This document shows, in pieces, positions 60,477-64,000 of a DNA stretch of 64,000 nucleotides. Every line of letters begins with the position of its first letter. Positions within the stretch are counted from its first letter, which is position 1. Source of the stretch: DALYLB01 sp964468345. Lineage in GTDB: Bacteria; Acidobacteriota; Blastocatellia; RBC074. The position numbers were made by a program, and so were the translations under genes. Below the pieces are notes generated by a model. That model ran no database searches. It had not been told where the DNA came from and worked only from the letters and a program-made list of their open reading frames with translations. The DNA lies in contig CAYXVZ010000004.1 of assembly GCA_964468345.1 (NCBI GenBank), positions 100,204 through 164,203 of the forward strand, read 5' to 3'.

Positions 60477-61952
60477 ATGAAGGCAATTCTCGCCATAGAC
60501 CAGGGCACGACGAACACGAAAGCGTTGCTGCTTGACCCCGCGGGGGCCGTTGTGGCTCGCGCGGCGAGGCCATTAGAACAGACATGGCCACATCCGGGAT
60601 GGGTGGAGCAGAATCCGCGCGCAATCTGGGAGAGCGTTCGGGAAGCGATGGATGAGTGTTTGCAGCTTGCGGGCGGGTCTGAACTGGCGGCAATCGCAAT
60701 CACCAACCAGCGAGAATCGGTCATGCTCTGGGATCGGCGGACGGGCGAGCCTGTCGGCCCGGTCGTCATCTGGCAGTGCCGGCGGACGGCGCCATTTTGC
60801 GAAACCCTGCGAGCGCGCGGGCTGGAACGAATGCTGCGCGAACGCACGGGGCTGACGATCGACCCGCTCTTTTCGGCTTCCAAACTGGGCTGGCTGCTGG
60901 ACCATATTACAGACGCCCGCCCGCGCGCCGAACGCGGGCAGCTTTGCGCGGGCACCATGGATAGCTGGGTATTGTGGAACCTGACTCGGGGCGGAGTTCA
61001 CGCCTGCGACGTGACGAATGCCTCCCGCACGCAGCTTTTTGACCTGCACCGCCTCGCATGGGAGGAAGAATTGCTGTCGTTATTCGAAGTGCCGGCGGCG
61101 ATCCTGCCCGAGGTGAATCTTTCAAGCAATGTATATGGCGAAAGCGTCGGGATCGGACAGCTTCCGGGCGGCGTTCCCATTGCAGCCCTCATTGGGGATT
61201 CGCACGCGGCGCTGTATGGGCAGGCCGGATTTGCGCCGGGTATGGTCAAAGCTACATATGGAACCGGCTCGTCCTTGATGACGCCGACCGCTCAACCGGT
61301 GATTTCCGAGCACGGGCTTTCGACGACCATCGCCTGGGGCCGCGAAAAGGTTCGGTATGCGCTGGAAGGAAACATCTCCGTGACGGGCGCCGCCGTGCAA
61401 TGGCTGGGCGAGTTTTTGAGTTTGCCCGACCCGGCGCGGGATGTCGCGCGGCTGGCCGGCGCCGCGGCTGGCAACGATGGGGTCTATGTCGTTCCAGCCT
61501 TCGTCGGTCTGGGCGCCCCGCACTGGAATGAGGCCGCGCGAGGCCTGATGACAGGACTCACGCGTGGCACGACCGCCGTTCAGGTGGCGCGCGCAACGAT
61601 CGAAGCTATCGCCTATCAAATTCGCGATGTATTCGACGTGATGGATGCCGCGTCGCCTTCCGGTTTATCTACGCTGCTGGCCGATGGGGGAGGCAGCAGC
61701 AATGATTTTCTCATGCAGTTTCAGGCGGATATCCTCGGACGTCCTGTCTCGCGTTGCACATCGCCCGATGTCTCCGCCATCGGCGCGGCCTACTTGGCAG
61801 GCCTCGCGGTCGGCATATGGCGCTCGGAAGCGGAGATTGCCGCTCTTCCCCGCCAGCATGATCATTTTGAACCGCGCATGCCGGCGTCCGAGTGCGACAG
61901 GCTTTACGCAGGTTGGCAACAGGCGGTGCGCCGGGCGGTGCTTGGAACCTAG
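60477..61952 (+). CDS. FGGY-family sugar kinase
   Basis: This 491-residue kinase starts at ATG 60477, 11 bp after the transketolase stop. It shows the phosphate-1 loop AIDQGTTNTKALLLD, EQNPRAIWESV, TMDSWVLWNLT, VTNASRTQLFDL, the catalytic region IAALIGDSHAALYGQ, GTGSSLM and the adenosine motif LLADGGGSSNDFLMQ. By eye it is closest to glycerol kinase and xylulokinase-like members, but neighbours (isomerase, transketolase) point to a ketose substrate such as a pentulose or apulose. Substrate cannot be fixed from motifs. Confidence 0.92.
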   Translation: MKAILAIDQGTTNTKALLLDPAGAVVARAARPLEQTWPHPGWVEQNPRAIWESVREAMDECLQLAGGSELAAIAITNQRESVMLWDRRTGEPVGPVVIWQCRRTAPFCETLRARGLERMLRERTGLTIDPLFSASKLGWLLDHITDARPRAERGQLCAGTMDSWVLWNLTRGGVHACDVTNASRTQLFDLHRLAWEEELLSLFEVPAAILPEVNLSSNVYGESVGIGQLPGGVPIAALIGDSHAALYGQAGFAPGMVKATYGTGSSLMTPTAQPVISEHGLSTTIAWGREKVRYALEGNISVTGAAVQWLGEFLSLPDPARDVARLAGAAAGNDGVYVVPAFVGLGAPHWNEAARGLMTGLTRGTTAVQVARATIEAIAYQIRDVFDVMDAASPSGLSTLLADGGGSSNDFLMQFQADILGRPVSRCTSPDVSAIGAAYLAGLAVGIWRSEAEIAALPRQHDHFEPRMPASECDRLYAGWQQAVRRAVLGT

Positions 61953-61960
61953 AATTAGCC

Positions 61961-62082
61961 AGAGAGGCGAACAGAGTGGGAGAGCGGGAGAGTGGGAGAG
62001 GGAAGAATCTGGCACTGCTATGAGCAAGATTTTTCAACCTTGACCCACTCTCCTCTTCTCCTCTTCTCCGCGTCTCTATGGC
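61961..62082. repeat. GGGAGAG-word palindrome
   Basis: Left arm GCCAGAGAGGCG and GAGTGGGAGAGCGGGAGAG (61961-62000) faces right arm CCCACTCTCC with CTCTTCTCCGCG and TCTCTATGGC (62044-62082). Imperfect, same style as the other word-palindromes. It sits between the kinase and the regulator gene; it may terminate the upstream unit. Confidence 0.55.
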
Positions 62083-62139
62083 AAAGCCTTCACATTCAAT
62101 CAAGACTCGCCCTGGAGGGAGGGCGAATGAGGAGAAGAA

Positions 62140-63150
62140 TTGGCGCGGATAGACGAACTAAGATTACTCACCAAAGTTGCGCGGATGTATTACGAACGCG
62201 GATTGCGGCAGGCTGCGATCGCGGACCAGTTGAATCTATCGCAAGCGACGATCTCGCGGCTCTTGAAACGAGCGGAAGAAGAGCGTCTCGTGCGCACGAC
62301 GGTCAGCGTGCCGTTGGGCGCCTTTCCTGAATTGGAGGAGAAGCTTCAGGCGATCTATAACCTGAAAGACGTGATCGTGGTGGATACCGTCGCGGACGAC
62401 GACCAGATTCTGCGCGACATCGGCGCGGCGGCGGCCTTTTACGTGGAGACGACCGTGAAGCGCGGCGAGATCGTCGGCATCTCGTCGTGGAGCGCGACAT
62501 TGCTGGCGATGGTGGACGCAATGCATCCGCTGCCGAAATCCGTCGAAGCGAATGTCGTGCAGATTCTCGGCGGCATTGGAGACCCGGCGGCGGAAGCGCA
62601 TGCCGCGCACCTGTCCCGGCGGCTGGCCGCGTTGATGCATGGACAGGCGACCTTCCTGCCAGCTCCGGGCGTTGCGGGAGCGGCGGACACGCAACGGATC
62701 TATGTTAACGATCCATTCGTGCGCGAAGCGATGGCGCTCTTTGACCGGGTGAGCCTGGCGCTGGTGGGAATCGGCAGCGTGGAACCCTCCCGCCTGCTGG
62801 CGAGCAGCGGCAACGTTTTTTCGCCCAAAGAGCTGGACAAGCTTCAGCAGCAGGGCGCGGTTGGAGACGTTTGCCTGCGATTTTTCGACAGCGCGGGCGC
62901 GCCCGTCATTACGCCGCTTAACGAGCGCGTGATCGGCATTAATCTTGAACAGCTTCGGCGCGTGCGGCGCACCGTCGGCATCGCTGGCGGGGAAAGGAAA
63001 CTTGCCGCCATTCAAGGCGCGATCGAAGGCGGTTGGATCAACGTTTTGATCACCGATCGATTTACCGCTCAACATCTGATTCAAGGCATTCGCGCCGCGG
63101 TTCCCTTGCCCGAACCGGCGGCGAAAGAAACCAGTCGGAAAATTCATTAG
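62140..63150 (+). CDS. SorC-family sugar-binding transcriptional regulator
   Basis: This 336-residue protein starts with TTG at 62140, supported by GAGGAGAAG just upstream and by the family's usual opening. An N-terminal HTH (YYERGLRQAAIADQLNLSQATISRLLKRAEEE) is followed by the SorC/DeoR-type effector domain: VGISSWSATLLAMV, VVQILGGIGDP, LALVGIGSVEPS and C-terminal GGERKLAAIQGAIEGGWINVLITD. Members bind sugar phosphates and control nearby catabolic operons. It stands between the catabolic genes and the transport genes and probably controls both. Confidence 0.92.
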   Translation: MARIDELRLLTKVARMYYERGLRQAAIADQLNLSQATISRLLKRAEEERLVRTTVSVPLGAFPELEEKLQAIYNLKDVIVVDTVADDDQILRDIGAAAAFYVETTVKRGEIVGISSWSATLLAMVDAMHPLPKSVEANVVQILGGIGDPAAEAHAAHLSRRLAALMHGQATFLPAPGVAGAADTQRIYVNDPFVREAMALFDRVSLALVGIGSVEPSRLLASSGNVFSPKELDKLQQQGAVGDVCLRFFDSAGAPVITPLNERVIGINLEQLRRVRRTVGIAGGERKLAAIQGAIEGGWINVLITDRFTAQHLIQGIRAAVPLPEPAAKETSRKIH

Positions 63151-63154
63151 GCAT

Positions 63155-63832
63155 ATGTCAACCATCGTCGGCTCACATCGGCTCAGGCGCAACGTGGCAG
63201 CGGCGCTGTTTTGTACGTTTTGTCTCTTGCTTGCCGCATGCAAACCCTGGACGATCCGCCCCATTGAGTCCAGGGGGGAAAAGCCCGCCGCCGCGTCGCA
63301 ACAGTTCAATGCAGAGGCGTATGTGGATTCGATCTGGGAGAGCAAAATCCTCCCGACGGTGAAAGAGAAAGCCGTCGATCTTCCCGCACTATTAACAGCC
63401 ATTGATGCCGACATTGAAGTGGCCAAGCAACAATACGGTCGCACAGAGATCGGCGGCGCGATGCATTTCATCGTGAAATGCGAAGGCCTTATCAATCGCG
63501 TCAATGCAAGTTCGCAAAATCGCACCATTTCTCTCTCCTTGCCGGGCTATAAGGGAAAATCCGAAGTAGTGATGCAGGCTGGTCCCGTCTTTCGCGGGAC
63601 ATCGATTCGCGATGCCGTCGGATTTATCCAATTCAATCAGTTCGTCAATCAGCTTCAGTATGCCGACGTGGGGAACAAATTGAACGACCGAGTTTCCACT
63701 TCCGTCCTGAAGGGCTTCGATCCGGCAACGGCAGAAGGCCGTCATGTTTCTTTTTACGGCGCATTCACGCTCGGAGATCGGGCCAGAATTGTGATCACGC
63801 CGGTGATTTTCGAAACAGGAGGGCAGCCCTGA
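63155..63832 (+). CDS. DUF2291 lipoprotein of a sugar ABC operon
   Basis: This 225-residue protein begins with a lipoprotein signal (CLLLAAC lipobox, Cys about residue 29) and the typical opening CKPWTIRPI. The mature domain (SIWESKILPTVKEKAVDL, RGTSIRDAVGFIQFNQFVNQLQYADVGNKLN) is that of PF10054, a family repeatedly found beside ribose-type ABC importers and sugar kinases. Its precise task is not known. It follows the regulator by 4 bp and overlaps the next ATPase gene by one base (TGATG), so all three are one unit. Confidence 0.85.
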   Translation: MSTIVGSHRLRRNVAAALFCTFCLLLAACKPWTIRPIESRGEKPAAASQQFNAEAYVDSIWESKILPTVKEKAVDLPALLTAIDADIEVAKQQYGRTEIGGAMHFIVKCEGLINRVNASSQNRTISLSLPGYKGKSEVVMQAGPVFRGTSIRDAVGFIQFNQFVNQLQYADVGNKLNDRVSTSVLKGFDPATAEGRHVSFYGAFTLGDRARIVITPVIFETGGQP

Positions 63833-64000
63833 TGGCGGCAATCCCCCTCGCCGATGTCGTTCTGCGCGCGGAAGGAATCACGAAAGTCTTTTCCGGCACG
63901 GTCGCGCTCAACGGCGTCGATTTCAACGTTCACCGCGGCAAGGTCAATGTGCTGATCGGCGAAAACGGTGCGGGAAAATCCACCTTGATGAAAATTCTAG
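63832..64000 (+). CDS. RbsA-type sugar ABC ATPase (5' part only)
   Basis: Only the first 56 codons are in the window. They include RAEGITKVFSGTVALNGVDF and a Walker A GENGAGKST followed by LMKIL, the usual start of two-domain ribose/xylose/galactoside importer ATPases. It overlaps the DUF2291 stop by one base. Permease and binding-protein genes are expected to the right. Confidence 0.88.
   Translation, partial: MAAIPLADVVLRAEGITKVFSGTVALNGVDFNVHRGKVNVLIGENGAGKSTLMKIL

Noticed and set aside
62236..63528. 430-codon minus-strand open frame
   Set aside because: Antisense to the SorC regulator, whose HTH and effector motifs are clear; the antisense product has no family pattern.

Overview
The window looks like chromosome of an Acidobacteriota bacterium, probably Blastocatellia or a relative. 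This is inferred from gene content: TonB-dependent receptors with an N-terminal carboxypeptidase-regulatory-like domain, a PF07638-type ECF sigma factor coupled to a Ser/Thr kinase with TPRs, a TPR-CHAT protein beside a sigma/zinc-finger pair, moderately high GC, and many long intergenic palindromes. No marker gene (16S, ribosomal protein) is present to confirm it.

Layout. 1-1.94 kb: right end of an integrative element (HTH protein, tyrosine integrase, displaced 3' half of tRNA-Lys). 2-12.2 kb: a mosaic with decay (LGFP-repeat protein, wrecked ABC exporter, serine hydrolase, CobW scrap) followed by an intact cobalamin/siderophore-type ABC importer. 12.3-14.3 kb: two tandem GTPases. 14.6-21.5 kb: exported TPR-CHAT protease-like protein facing a sigma, anti-sigma and small secreted protein cluster, with the tail of a second, broken CHAT gene. 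21.9-24.8 kb: ECF sigma and kinase. 24.9-53.5 kb: a sulfur island, described below. 53.5-57.7 kb: repeats, an immunity-protein-like gene and AT-richer poorly coding DNA. 57.7-64 kb: sugar operon (TIM-barrel isomerase, split transketolase, FGGY kinase, SorC regulator, DUF2291 lipoprotein, start of an RbsA-type ATPase).

The sulfur island is the notable part. It holds an IscR/CymR-like Rrf2 regulator with three cysteines, a sulfate ABC transporter (CysA, sulfate-binding lipoprotein, fused CysT-CysW permease), a Family 2A (SrpI-type) encapsulin with its cysteine desulfurase cargo, two TlpA-like thioredoxins, two TonB receptors, two peptidases and two tRNA-Cys genes. Four near-identical promoter/operator modules are visible. 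Each is TTGAC(C/G), 17-18 bp, TATAA(A/C), then a 7-5-7 dyad TCCnAGy-N5-AsTAGGA over the predicted transcription start. They precede rrf2 itself and three leader transcripts. The transcripts starting at two of the modules begin with short cysteine-rich peptides; the third reaches a ten-cysteine peptide after two small ORFs. Two of the three share CCCLCxxCC. Each of these peptide genes is followed by a strong intrinsic terminator before the main downstream genes.

One of these units runs on through a DUF1684 gene into a tRNA-Cys with C instead of U at position 33, then a conserved approximately 80-nt terminator-bearing element (also found upstream of a TlpA gene), then a normal tRNA-Cys. My reading is a sulfur- or cysteine-limitation regulon combining Rrf2 repression, cysteine-codon-dependent attenuation and dedicated tRNA-Cys supply. 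The sequence patterns are seen directly; the regulatory logic is inference.
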